Shown: positions 52,695-61,116 of the stretch, piece by piece
Layout of the letters: every line of letters starts with the position of its first letter
Numbering within the stretch: the first letter of the stretch is position 1
Assembly (NCBI RefSeq): GCF_002095465.1
Contig: NZ_MLFP01000020.1
Location: 1-64,000 of the forward strand
From: Pantoea rodasii
GTDB taxonomy: Bacteria; Pseudomonadota; Gammaproteobacteria; Enterobacterales; Enterobacteriaceae
DNA: 64,000 nucleotides
Direction: 5' to 3'
Made by a program: the position numbers and the translations under genes
The notes under the pieces: generated by a model
Database searches by the model: none
Seen by the model: the letters and a program-made list of their open reading frames with translations, nothing else
What the model was told of the DNA's origin: nothing

Positions 52695-52889
52695 CGGCTT
52701 CTCCAGCTGAGATATATAGCGTAATGAAATAGATTATGACGAAGTCCAATCTTTTGGCTATATATGCACTTGCAGCGAGTGTGCCAGTTTTGCCAGGCGC
52801 GAAGTGAACTGATTTTGCAGGGTTTAGTGCCAATCTTCTTTTTTAATGTGGCTGCAAATGCAGCAACAGGTGTCGCAGGACAGTTGCAA

Positions 52890-53774
52890 TTACAACAGCG
52901 ACTCTTCCGCCAGATTTATCGCTTTTAAAAAATCGTGAATCAATGGCCTCGCATCGTCCTTCCGCCACACGGCATATAACGTGATCTCAAGCGGTAACCA
53001 CGGCAGCATCACCAGCGAAACGGTGTCAGGCACGCTAATCGCCAGACTTTGCTGAATGAACGTAAAACCCAGCCCCGCTTCCACGCAGGCCAGGGCAGCC
53101 AGCGGTCCGTTTACTTCTAACGTGATGCCCGGCTGGAAACCGGCTTGTTCACATGCCGCCAGTAAACGTGCGCGAGCGGCGGGATTGAGATGCGCATGAT
53201 CGGCTATCCAGCGCTGTTTTTGTAGATCAGCGGGTGTGGGTGCAGCGATGGCTTGAGCTTTTGGCATGGCTAGCAAGACCGGTTCCGTCAGCACTTTTTT
53301 CTGCGAAAACAGAACGCCTTTCTCGGGAGGCGTATGCAGCAGCGCCACATCCAGCGCCCTTTCTTCAAGCAGTTCGCGTTGCTGTTTTGACCGCATCGCA
53401 TGCAGATGAATAGCGATACCACTTTGCGGATCAATCCGGGCAATCGCGTTTGGCAGTATGCGTGAGTGAATCGCCGCCTCAACATAACCAATATCCAGAC
53501 GCACACTTTCAGCCTGCGTCAGGCTGTGACCGTAATCGGTGAGACGCGCATGGTGTTGCAGAAAAGGCGTGACCTCATCCAGAAATTTTCGCCCTGCTTC
53601 CGTCAACCGCAGTCGTTTTTTTTCCCGATGAAACAGCGTGACGCCTAACTCATTCTCGAGTTGCTGGATTTGCCTGCTCAGCGGGGATGCCGAGATATGC
53701 AGCTTTTCCGCCGCCTGACCGACATGTTCCAGCAGCGCCACGGTGGCGAAAGATCGCAGTAATTTGATGTCCAC
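52890..53774 (-). CDS. LysR family transcriptional regulator
   Basis: 294 residues starting at GTG. The helix-turn-helix is LEHVGQAAEKLHISASPLSR (about residues 15-34) followed by QIQQLENELGVTLFHREKKR; the effector domain is of the CatM/BenM/CbbR type with hydrophobic ligand pocket. It is divergent from an MBL-fold hydrolase gene at 53905, the most likely target. Effector unknown. Confidence 0.88.
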   Translation of the reverse strand: MDIKLLRSFATVALLEHVGQAAEKLHISASPLSRQIQQLENELGVTLFHREKKRLRLTEAGRKFLDEVTPFLQHHARLTDYGHSLTQAESVRLDIGYVEAAIHSRILPNAIARIDPQSGIAIHLHAMRSKQQRELLEERALDVALLHTPPEKGVLFSQKKVLTEPVLLAMPKAQAIAAPTPADLQKQRWIADHAHLNPAARARLLAACEQAGFQPGITLEVNGPLAALACVEAGLGFTFIQQSLAISVPDTVSLVMLPWLPLEITLYAVWRKDDARPLIHDFLKAINLAEESLL

Positions 53775-53910
53775 AGCTATTTCGGTCTCAACTCAGTCGA
53801 AAATGATGATAGTCACATCACTCAGTTCACTGCAATATTTTCATCGTGCTTGCAGGTCAATGAATGGTCGGCGTTTTATTCTCTCCAGTTAATGATTTAA
53901 GGCGGTGTTT

Positions 53911-54753
53911 GTGAGTCATCACTTCTCTACTCAACGAGTGGGCAACTATCAGGTCACGGCAATCAGTGACGGAACAATGAATGCCAGTCTGGCATTGTTG
54001 TCAGGCATTGATATGGCGACAGCTGAACAGATTCAGTCGCAATCCGGTATTGCCTCACCGGGTGATATTCATATTTATAGCTATTTAATCCGTGGCGAGG
54101 GCCGCACGATACTGATTGATAGCGGTATGGGCGCCATCAACCATATTGGGGGTGAACTGCAACGCAACCTGCTTAAGCTGGGTGTTCAGCCTGCCGACAT
54201 TGATACCGTTCTGCTGACCCACGGCCATCCCGACCACATAGGCGGCTTGCTGAATCCTACGGGGCAAGCGGCCTTCGTTAATGCAACACTCTATTTATCT
54301 CAGACTGAAGCGGCATTTTGGCTGGATGACGAATGGCTGAAAACAACCAGCGAGCGCACGCAGAGAAATGCACTGTTGGTGCGCCGCACGTTGGACGCGT
54401 ATCAACCCGCGTTATATTTATTTGAACAAGAAGATATTAATCCTGATATCCGCGCCATCCCTTTGCCGGGGCACACGCCAGGCCATACGGGGTATCTGAT
54501 TCACTCTTGCGATGAGCGTTTACTGATCTGGGGCGATATTGTGCACTACCCCCATATCCAATTAGCCCGACCAGAAGTTTCCATCTCCTTTGATCATGAC
54601 CCGGCATTGGCGGAAGCCACGCGCAAAACGATTGTTGAGCGTGTATTAAAAGACAATATCCTGGTGGCGGGAATGCATTTTGGTGAACCCGGATTTGCCT
54701 ATATTCGAGGTGATGCGCAAACGGGCTATTTATTACAGGTTAAATCGGATTAA
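53911..54753 (+). CDS. metallo-beta-lactamase-fold hydrolase
   Basis: About 280 residues from the second of two in-frame GTG codons (53905 and 53911). Zinc motif LLTHGHPDHIGGLL (HxHxDH) is near residue 110, a further His in PLPGHTPGHTGYL near 190 and Asp in IWGDIVHYP near 210, the full di-zinc ligand set. These enzymes include lactonases, esterases and glyoxalase II-like hydrolases; AHL lactonase is one option given the layout, but I cannot decide. It overlaps the convergent ArsR gene by four bases. Confidence 0.87.
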   Translation: MSHHFSTQRVGNYQVTAISDGTMNASLALLSGIDMATAEQIQSQSGIASPGDIHIYSYLIRGEGRTILIDSGMGAINHIGGELQRNLLKLGVQPADIDTVLLTHGHPDHIGGLLNPTGQAAFVNATLYLSQTEAAFWLDDEWLKTTSERTQRNALLVRRTLDAYQPALYLFEQEDINPDIRAIPLPGHTPGHTGYLIHSCDERLLIWGDIVHYPHIQLARPEVSISFDHDPALAEATRKTIVERVLKDNILVAGMHFGEPGFAYIRGDAQTGYLLQVKSD

Positions 54754-55100
54754 GGCGCGTCGCCGTGAAAATCCGTCACGGTGTCGCGCGTTAACGCATC
54801 CTGTGCGGTGGCATGTAAGAACGCATCCAGCAAGCCGGGGAAGCGGGCGTTAAGATCGGCACGACGCAACGACAGCAAATTTTCGCGACCTGAAGGTTTC
54901 TGCCAAATCACCCCACTGTCACGCAGGACTCGCCAGTGATGGGTTAAAGTGGATTTTGAGACGCCTTTCAGCAGCGATCCACAGGTATGTTCACCACCAT
55001 CGGCCAGAATGCTGACGACGCTCATGCGCATTGGATTGCCGAGCGCTGCCAGCACCTGTTCCAACCGAATCTCATTGCACTGCGGGTGATTGTCCAACAT
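54750..55100 (-). CDS. ArsR family transcriptional regulator
   Basis: 116 residues. The winged-helix domain reads LEQVLAALGNPMRMSVVSIL, GGEHTCGSLLKGVSKSTLTH (recognition helix) and HWRVLRDSGVIWQKPSGREN. There is no recognisable metal-site Cys cluster (one Cys at CGSLL), so it may sense something other than metals, or be a member of the family using a different ligand. It is convergent with the MBL-fold hydrolase gene, overlapping its end. Confidence 0.87.
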   Translation of the reverse strand: MLDNHPQCNEIRLEQVLAALGNPMRMSVVSILADGGEHTCGSLLKGVSKSTLTHHWRVLRDSGVIWQKPSGRENLLSLRRADLNARFPGLLDAFLHATAQDALTRDTVTDFHGDAP

Positions 55101-55184
55101 CCACTGCCCTTAATTGTTCGTATAAAGACGAATTATCGGGCAGCCAATGCGGGAAGTACAGCGCGCTGGCCTGACTGGCGGGAT

Positions 55185-55649
55185 TTAATGCAGCAGCTGG
55201 TTAATTGCCCACAGCGCTAACGCATGATCGTCTTCAGAAGGTAAACCACTGATGCTGACTGCGCCGATGATCGCACCCTGCGGACTGAGCAATGGGAAAG
55301 AGCCACCGTGATCGGTGTAATCTTCCTGACGTATATTGCGCTGTTGCGCCATGCGCTCGCCCTTCTGCTCATTAAAGAACCCCATGTACAGGGAAGAATG
55401 GCCGGTCAGCAACACGGTGTTGCGTTTACGCCGCATCCACTCGAGATTATCGGGGGCGGAACCAGGCAGCGCAGCAAGGAATAAAACCTGTCCAAAAGCA
55501 TACACTTCGATAGCAATCGGCGCGTTCATTTCACGGCCTCGTTCGCGCAGGCTCTGGCCGATTTGCCACGCCAAATCGAAATCAAACTGCGGTAAACGGT
55601 GCTCAGCTTCTTGCTGCAGCAGGGTCTCTAAAGAAGGCAGTGCGGACAT
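55185..55649 (-). CDS. UPF0303/heme-binding-like protein
   Basis: 154 residues in the GlcG/HbpS-like fold: QFDFDLAWQIGQSLRERGRE, PIAIEVYAFGQVLFLAALPG, DNLEWMRRKRNTVLLTGHSS and YTDHGGSFPLL. The family is known as UPF0303 (YBR137W type) and has a roadblock/GlcG-like fold; function unknown. GAGAGGATCC precedes ATG. It lies between the ArsR gene and the LacI-type regulator, probably an independent unit. Confidence 0.85.
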   Translation of the reverse strand: MSALPSLETLLQQEAEHRLPQFDFDLAWQIGQSLRERGREMNAPIAIEVYAFGQVLFLAALPGSAPDNLEWMRRKRNTVLLTGHSSLYMGFFNEQKGERMAQQRNIRQEDYTDHGGSFPLLSPQGAIIGAVSISGLPSEDDHALALWAINQLLH

Positions 55650-55742
55650 GAATAGGATCCTCTCAAGGTGAAATTAATTTTCCACTTTTTATAACATGGA
55701 ATATTTTTTTCGCACGTGATGAGGATCGCAGTTCAGCTGAGG

Positions 55743-56756
55743 TTAGCCAGAATCTCGCGGCAGCATGGTGAATCCCATATCAATAATCGGATTTTCTACC
55801 ATTTGATTGTGCAATCGTTTCATCAGTTGCTCAGCAGCCAGCTCACCCATACGCTGGCGATCAATGCGCACCGTGGAGATGGAGGGGAAATTCGCCGCAG
55901 CGAAATCGAGATCACCAAATCCTATCACCGCCAGCTGTTGTGGAATGTGAATACCGCGCGATTGCGCCGCCATCAATGCGCCCTGCGCCAGCGTATCTGA
56001 ACTGCATACCAGCACATCAACATCAGGGTGATGATCCAGCAACTGGGTGCAGGCCTCGCGGCCTCGCGCCATTAACGCGGGTAACTGAACCGTCACGTCG
56101 GCGATCGGTTTGATGTCCAATGTCATCAGCGCATCCTGCAAGCCTTGCTTACGTTGCAGTGCGCGGCGGTCATCGGTCCAGATCAATCCCGGCTTTTTAT
56201 AACCGCGTTCGGCAAGGTATTCCGCTACGCGCGCACCGATTTTTTCATGGGAAAAGCCCACCAGCATATCGATCGGCGTGGGTGTCATATCCCAGATCTC
56301 CACCACCGGCACATTCGCCTGCAACAATACCTTTTTCAGTTGGGCGCTGTGATGGATGCCGGTCAGCACAATACCATCCGGGCGGCGGGACAGCAGGGTT
56401 GCCACCGTTTCCGCTTCCGTTTCGGTTTCATAACCGGTGACGCACAGCAGCATGTGGTAACCGCGCGCGCTCAAGCTGTCATTTAGGCTCTGGATGGTGT
56501 CGACAAACATGTTGTTATTGATTTGCGGCACCACCACAGCGATCAGACGACTGCGATTGCTCGCCAGACTGCCTGCCTGGGCGTTGGGAATGTAGCCCGT
56601 CGCAACGATAGCCGATTTCACTTTCGCCACCGTCGCCGGTCTCACCTGCTCGGGAGAATTTAACGCACGGCTCACCGTCATGGGCGAGATTCCCGCAACG
56701 CGGGCGACATCTTCCAGCGTGGGTGCAGTTTTGCGCTCAGGATTTCGTTGTTTCAT
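55743..56756 (-). CDS. LacI family regulator, GntR(gluconate)-like
   Basis: 337 residues. The helix-turn-helix is PTLEDVARVAGISPMTVSRA (about residues 12-31) with hinge residues NAQAGSLASNRSRL; effector-domain segments LIAVVVPQINNNMFVDTIQS, VGFSHEKIGARVAEYLAERG and GALMAAQSRGIHIPQQLAVI are those of gluconate-repressor-like LacI proteins. It is divergent from a talarate/galactarate dehydratase gene; three matching palindromes of the form ATGYTAGYGCWATCWT lie between them. A sugar acid such as galactarate or talarate is the likely inducer. Confidence 0.9.
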   Translation of the reverse strand: MKQRNPERKTAPTLEDVARVAGISPMTVSRALNSPEQVRPATVAKVKSAIVATGYIPNAQAGSLASNRSRLIAVVVPQINNNMFVDTIQSLNDSLSARGYHMLLCVTGYETETEAETVATLLSRRPDGIVLTGIHHSAQLKKVLLQANVPVVEIWDMTPTPIDMLVGFSHEKIGARVAEYLAERGYKKPGLIWTDDRRALQRKQGLQDALMTLDIKPIADVTVQLPALMARGREACTQLLDHHPDVDVLVCSSDTLAQGALMAAQSRGIHIPQQLAVIGFGDLDFAAANFPSISTVRIDRQRMGELAAEQLMKRLHNQMVENPIIDMGFTMLPRDSG

Positions 56757-56774
56757 GGCGGCTCAGGATGCAGA

Positions 56775-56790
56775 AAGATAGCGCTAGCAT
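56775..56790. promoter_or_regulatory. LacI-type operator O1 (regulator proximal)
   Basis: Read on the minus strand it is ATGCTAGCGCTATCTT, almost perfectly palindromic around AGCGCT, 18 bases upstream of the regulator start. Confidence 0.65.
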
Positions 56791-56829
56791 AGCAGGCCAT
56801 TAGCGTAAATCCACTGCATAACGGCATTA

Positions 56830-56845
56830 ATGTTAGTGCTATCAT
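56830..56845. promoter_or_regulatory. LacI-type operator O2
   Basis: ATGTTAGTGCTATCAT, same length and centre as O1. Confidence 0.65.
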
Positions 56846-56928
56846 TTTTAACTTTCAGTCATGGTTTTTGTGATCGCTGAGGCATAAATGATCATGCTTA
56901 TTGGCGCATAGTCTGTTCCAGCACAAGA

Positions 56929-56944
56929 ATGTTAGCGCAATCAT
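56929..56944. promoter_or_regulatory. LacI-type operator O3 (dehydratase proximal)
   Basis: ATGTTAGCGCAATCAT, immediately before the AACAGGAGAG ribosome site of the dehydratase gene, well placed to block transcription. Confidence 0.7.
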
Positions 56945-56960
56945 TTAACAGGAGAGCATC

Positions 56961-58154
56961 ATGTCGAGTGTGAATTCCAGTGCCGTTAGCTATGCCAAAA
57001 CTCAATCCGTTGGCAACGCCACTGAAAGCGGTGATCGCATCGTGTGGGTCAATCTGTCATTGGCATTTTTGCCGCTGGCCACGCCAGTTAGCGATGCCAA
57101 AGTGCTGACCGGGCGCCAGAAGCCGTTGACGGAAGTGGCGATCATCGTGGCCGAGATTGAAACCCGTGACGGTTTCCAGGGCATCGGCTTCAGCTATTCT
57201 AAACGTGCGGGCGGCCAGGGAATTTATGCGCATGCCTGTGAAATTGCCGATGCGCTGATCGGTGAAGATCCCAATGATATCGATAAGATTTACACCAAAC
57301 TACTGTGGGCAGGCGCGTCAGTGGGCCGCAGTGGCATGGCGGTGCAGGCGATTTCACCGTTCGATATTGCGTTATGGGATATGAAAGCGCGTCGCGCGCA
57401 GTTGCCACTGGCAAAACTGCTGGGAGCACACCGCGATTCGGTGCAGTGCTACAACACTTCAGGCGGATTCCTGCATACGCCGCTAGATCAGGTGATCAAA
57501 AACGTGGCGATCTCGCGTGAGAACGGCATTGGCGGCATCAAACTCAAAGTCGGCCAGCCTAATACCGCTGAAGATTTGCGACGTCTCACCGCTGTGCGTC
57601 AAACGCTGGGAGATGACTTCCCGCTCATGGTGGATGCGAACCAGCAATGGGATCGCGAAACGGCGATTCGCATGGGCCGCAAGATGGAACAGTTCAATCT
57701 GGTGTGGATTGAAGAACCGCTGGATGCTTATGACGTGGAAGGCCACGCCGCGCTGACTGCCGCGCTGGATACGCCGATTGCCACCGGTGAGATGCTCACC
57801 AGCTTCCGCGAACATGAGCAGCTCATTCTCGGCAACGCCAGCGACTTTGTTCAGCCGGATGCGCCACGCGTCGGCGGCATTACGCCGTTCCTGCAGATTA
57901 TGGATTTGGCGGCGCGCCACGGGCGTAAACTGGCACCGCACTTCGCGATGGAGATCCATATTCATCTCGCAGCCGCCTATCCCATCGAACCCTGGCTGGA
58001 GCATTTTGAGTGGCTCAACCCGCTGTTCAATGAACAGCTGGAACTTCGCGATGGCCGCATGTTGATCTCCGATCGCCACGGCCTGGGTTTCAGCTTGAGT
58101 GAACAGGCGCGGCGCTGGACCACGCTGACGCACAGCGTGGGCAAACGCCCTTAG
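56961..58154 (+). CDS. L-talarate/galactarate dehydratase (enolase superfamily)
   Basis: 397 residues, matching the Salmonella talarate/galactarate dehydratase-like proteins of the mandelate racemase subgroup closely. KLKVGQPNTAEDLRR carries the KxK catalytic lysine, VDANQQWDRET the first metal Asp, IEEPLDAYDVEGH the Glu ligand, TGEMLTS the third ligand, and QPDAPRVGGITPF and HFAMEIHIHL the His-Asp base. It dehydrates galactarate or L-talarate to 5-keto-4-deoxy-glucarate in the cytoplasm. CAGGAGAGCATC precedes ATG. Its stop overlaps the convergent clcA stop by four bases. Confidence 0.94.
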   Translation: MSSVNSSAVSYAKTQSVGNATESGDRIVWVNLSLAFLPLATPVSDAKVLTGRQKPLTEVAIIVAEIETRDGFQGIGFSYSKRAGGQGIYAHACEIADALIGEDPNDIDKIYTKLLWAGASVGRSGMAVQAISPFDIALWDMKARRAQLPLAKLLGAHRDSVQCYNTSGGFLHTPLDQVIKNVAISRENGIGGIKLKVGQPNTAEDLRRLTAVRQTLGDDFPLMVDANQQWDRETAIRMGRKMEQFNLVWIEEPLDAYDVEGHAALTAALDTPIATGEMLTSFREHEQLILGNASDFVQPDAPRVGGITPFLQIMDLAARHGRKLAPHFAMEIHIHLAAAYPIEPWLEHFEWLNPLFNEQLELRDGRMLISDRHGLGFSLSEQARRWTTLTHSVGKRP

Positions 58155-59554
58155 TGTGTCTTTGTGCTGGCGTGAGCGCTGAGCTGAGCCTTGGCCAGCG
58201 TGCGCGCCAGAATCGAGGAGTAGAGCGGTTTGCCGCCGAAAAATTGCGCGGCAAGCGTTGCGCCTAAACAGGTGATGATCATCGGCAGAATCAGCTGATA
58301 GTTGTTGGTCATTTCCAGCACCAGCACGATGCCGGTTAAGGGCGCACGTACCGAGGCGGCAAACAGTGCGCCCATGCCAGCCACGGCAAAAGTCGCGGCC
58401 TCCAATTCATAACCCGGGAACCAGTGAATGCACAGCTGACCAAAACAGGTGCCCAGCAAAGTGCCCAACGTGAGCATCGGCGCAAAGATTCCGCCCGGCG
58501 CGCCTGAAGAGAAGCAGCAGATCGTGACCAACGTGCGCAGAGCGAACAGACCGAATAGCGCCAGAGCGCTGTAACTTCCCGCAGAGAAATCGGGAATCAG
58601 CGTGATACCGCCGCTCACCGCCGCTGGCAGATACAACCCGAGCACGCCACACAAACCCGCCAGCACACTGCCCCACATTACCCAGGAAGCAATGCGACCT
58701 TTATGCAAACGTTGAAACTGATCCTGTGCAAGGAAGATCAGGCGATTAAACGCCACGCCACAGCCGCCAAACAGGATGCCGAGCAGCAGGTACAGCCAAA
58801 GCGTGTTGGTAGGCGCATCACGTAACTGGCCAATGTTGATGATGGCTTCATTGCCGTTGCACAAACGAAACACGATGCTGGAGACGATCACACCGACAAA
58901 CACCGCTTTTATCGAGATCAGGCTGTAGCGAAATTGCGGACGCATCTCTTCAATAATGAACAGGATGCCCGCCAGTGGCGCATTGAAAGCCGCCGATAAA
59001 CCCGCTGCTGCCCCGGTGGCGATTAAGGTGTGACGAGATTCAGAGGATTTAACGCGGAACAGATCCAGACACATGCCGCCGATATTGCCGCCGATCTGCA
59101 CGGTTGGGCCTTCGCGCCCCAGCACCATACCCGATCCCAGCGCCCCCATGCCGCCGATAAACTTCACCGGCAGCACGCGCCACCAGCGAACCGGGCGCAG
59201 TTCTTCAAGCGCGCCTTCAATTTCAGGAATACCCGAACCGCCGGCTTCTGGGGCAAATCGCCGCACCAGATAGTAGCCGATGGCCCCCAACAGCGCGGCG
59301 ACCAGAAACGCGCCAGCGACTTTTAATAGCGGATGAGTAATGGCGCTTTCCAGCCAGTTCAATCGCAGATGCAGAATGAAATTCACCGCGCGGTCAAAAG
59401 CAACACCGACTAAACCTGTGAGCACGCCGACCAGTGCGGCGAGCAACAACAACGCCACGGGGGTTTTGTCACGGCGCAACAGTTTTTGCAACAGCATAAA
59501 GCGCCCGGCGCGCATCGCGTTCTCAGGCTGAGTGGCATTTTGCGAAACAGACAT
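58151..59554 (-). CDS. clcA: H+/Cl- exchange transporter ClcA
   Basis: 467 residues from the ATG at 59554, which has GAGGATC upstream. The CLC signature motifs are all present: GGSGIPEIEG (first anion loop), GREGPTVQIGGNIGG (gating Glu), and GGIFAPMLTLGTLLG (GxFxP). About 17-18 helices as in the Escherichia coli protein. It exchanges two chloride ions for one proton and supports extreme acid survival. A further TAACGCAATCATT site near 59630-59642 resembles the LacI-type operators of the neighbouring locus. Confidence 0.96.
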   Translation of the reverse strand: MSVSQNATQPENAMRAGRFMLLQKLLRRDKTPVALLLLAALVGVLTGLVGVAFDRAVNFILHLRLNWLESAITHPLLKVAGAFLVAALLGAIGYYLVRRFAPEAGGSGIPEIEGALEELRPVRWWRVLPVKFIGGMGALGSGMVLGREGPTVQIGGNIGGMCLDLFRVKSSESRHTLIATGAAAGLSAAFNAPLAGILFIIEEMRPQFRYSLISIKAVFVGVIVSSIVFRLCNGNEAIINIGQLRDAPTNTLWLYLLLGILFGGCGVAFNRLIFLAQDQFQRLHKGRIASWVMWGSVLAGLCGVLGLYLPAAVSGGITLIPDFSAGSYSALALFGLFALRTLVTICCFSSGAPGGIFAPMLTLGTLLGTCFGQLCIHWFPGYELEAATFAVAGMGALFAASVRAPLTGIVLVLEMTNNYQLILPMIITCLGATLAAQFFGGKPLYSSILARTLAKAQLSAHASTKTH

Positions 59555-59654
59555 GCAGATCCTCAGTAACATCAGCGCCGCACTTCCCGCGACGAAAAGC
59601 CGTCAGCATAGCCAAAGCTGGCGCTAGCGTAACGCAATCATTAGCAACAGAATT

Positions 59655-60002
59655 TTACGGTTGGCTGGGCAGATCACCATAATGCACCGCTAGCCATACC
59701 GTCGGGCCCTGGCTGTCGGTCCAGTTAACACGATGGCGGCAGCCCGCCGGAATATTGATGAAATCGCCGGTTAACAGTGTGCGCTCTTCGCTTTCGCCTT
59801 CCAACTGCAATCCAGCCGATCCCTGTAAAATCATCACCCATTCACCTTGCGTCTGGCAGTACCAAAAATCGGGCGGACTGGCCTGTCCGGTTGAAACAAT
59901 ACGTTCAATCAGTACATTGGGTTGTGGCAGCAGCGCTTCGAAGGTTTCAGCGCTACCGCTTTGCGCCGCTGACGGAAAATCACGCAAAAGATTCGTTAAC
60001 AT
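59655..60002 (-). CDS. cupin-domain protein
   Basis: 115 residues, a single small cupin. FWYCQTQGEWVMILQGSAGL is the first motif region and LLTGDFINIPAGCRHRVNWT the second, with CRHRVNW holding a His ligand. The family is diverse and no substrate is evident. It lies next to clcA on the same strand with 80 bases between, and diverges from glutaminase. Confidence 0.85.
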   Translation of the reverse strand: MLTNLLRDFPSAAQSGSAETFEALLPQPNVLIERIVSTGQASPPDFWYCQTQGEWVMILQGSAGLQLEGESEERTLLTGDFINIPAGCRHRVNWTDSQGPTVWLAVHYGDLPSQP

Positions 60003-60188
60003 GATGTGAGCCTGATGTTTTTGCTGGATTTATGCACTGTAACGCAGGCTTCACCCGGAAGGCTCACAGAATTTTACGGCGCCCGTTGACGCATCAATGA
60101 CAAATCACCATGATCCGCGCCATCGTTACCCGTGGCATTCTCGCCGTCTGCGGGTACACCCTGCTAATTACTCACACTGGAGCCTGTG

Positions 60189-61112
60189 GTGTCTGAACTG
60201 ACTAATGCATTGCTGGAAGAAATCGTGGCGGAAGTTCGCCCGTTAACACGTCAGGGCAAAGTGGCGGACTACATTCCCGCACTGGCCGGTGTCGACGCCG
60301 ATCAGCTCGGCATCGCGATTGTCACGCCCGATGGTCAGCACTTTCAGGCCGGTGATGCTTCTACGCGCTTTTCCATTCAATCAATCTCCAAGGTGTTGTC
60401 GCTGACCGTCGCCCTGACATTGTATGAAGAGCAGGAAATCTGGCAGCGCGTAGGCAAAGAACCTTCCGGCCAGGCATTTAACTCGCTAGTACAGCTGGAG
60501 CTGGAACAGGGCAAGCCGCGTAATCCGTTTATCAACGCCGGTGCGTTAGTGATGTGCGATTTACTGGAAGGCCGTTTGACCGCGCCGCGTCAGCGCATGC
60601 TGGAGATTGTGCGTCGTCTGGCGCAGCAAAACGATATTCACTATGACCGTGTTGTTGCCCGCTCCGAATATGAGCATTCTGCACGTAACGCCGCGATTGC
60701 CTGGCTAATGAAGTCGTTTGGCAATTTCCACAATGATGTCAGCAAAGTGATGGAAACCTATTTCCACTACTGCTCGCTCTCCATGAGTTGTGAAGAACTG
60801 GCGCGCACCTTCCTCTATCTCGCCAATCAAGGCCGCAGCCAGCACGATAAGTGGACGGTGATTTCAGCCCGTCAGTCGCGTCAGGTGAATGCCCTGATGA
60901 TGACCAGCGGCATGTATGACGGTGCTGGCGAGTTCGCCTGGCGAGTAGGAATGCCCGCGAAGTCGGGCGTGGGCGGCGGCATCGTCGCGGTGATTCCCGG
61001 TGAGATGTGTATCGCGGTGTGGTCGCCAGCGCTTGATCACTCCGGCAACTCCCTGGCGGGCACCGCGCTGCTAGAGAAGCTCACCGAGCGACTGGGTCGC
61101 TCGATTTTTTAA
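60189..61112 (+). CDS. glsB: glutaminase
   Basis: 307 residues from the second of two adjacent GTG codons, which has TGGAG at a better distance. The serine-beta-lactamase-like fold has the SxxK motif as SIQSISK near residue 63, FNSLVQLE, NPFINAGALVMCD (Asn, Tyr region) and the C-terminal KSGVGGGIVAVIP (KSG, family signature). It releases ammonia from glutamine, giving glutamate and, in enterobacteria, some acid resistance; in this setting it sits near ClcA, also an acid-survival gene. Single transcription unit. Confidence 0.95.
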   Translation: MSELTNALLEEIVAEVRPLTRQGKVADYIPALAGVDADQLGIAIVTPDGQHFQAGDASTRFSIQSISKVLSLTVALTLYEEQEIWQRVGKEPSGQAFNSLVQLELEQGKPRNPFINAGALVMCDLLEGRLTAPRQRMLEIVRRLAQQNDIHYDRVVARSEYEHSARNAAIAWLMKSFGNFHNDVSKVMETYFHYCSLSMSCEELARTFLYLANQGRSQHDKWTVISARQSRQVNALMMTSGMYDGAGEFAWRVGMPAKSGVGGGIVAVIPGEMCIAVWSPALDHSGNSLAGTALLEKLTERLGRSIF

Positions 61113-61116
61113 TCGC

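Noticed and set aside
55743..56756. Calling the LacI-type protein the gluconate repressor GntR itself
   Set aside because: The sequence is GntR-like, but the neighbour is a talarate/galactarate dehydratase and the operators differ from the GntR consensus I remember; only the subfamily is supported.
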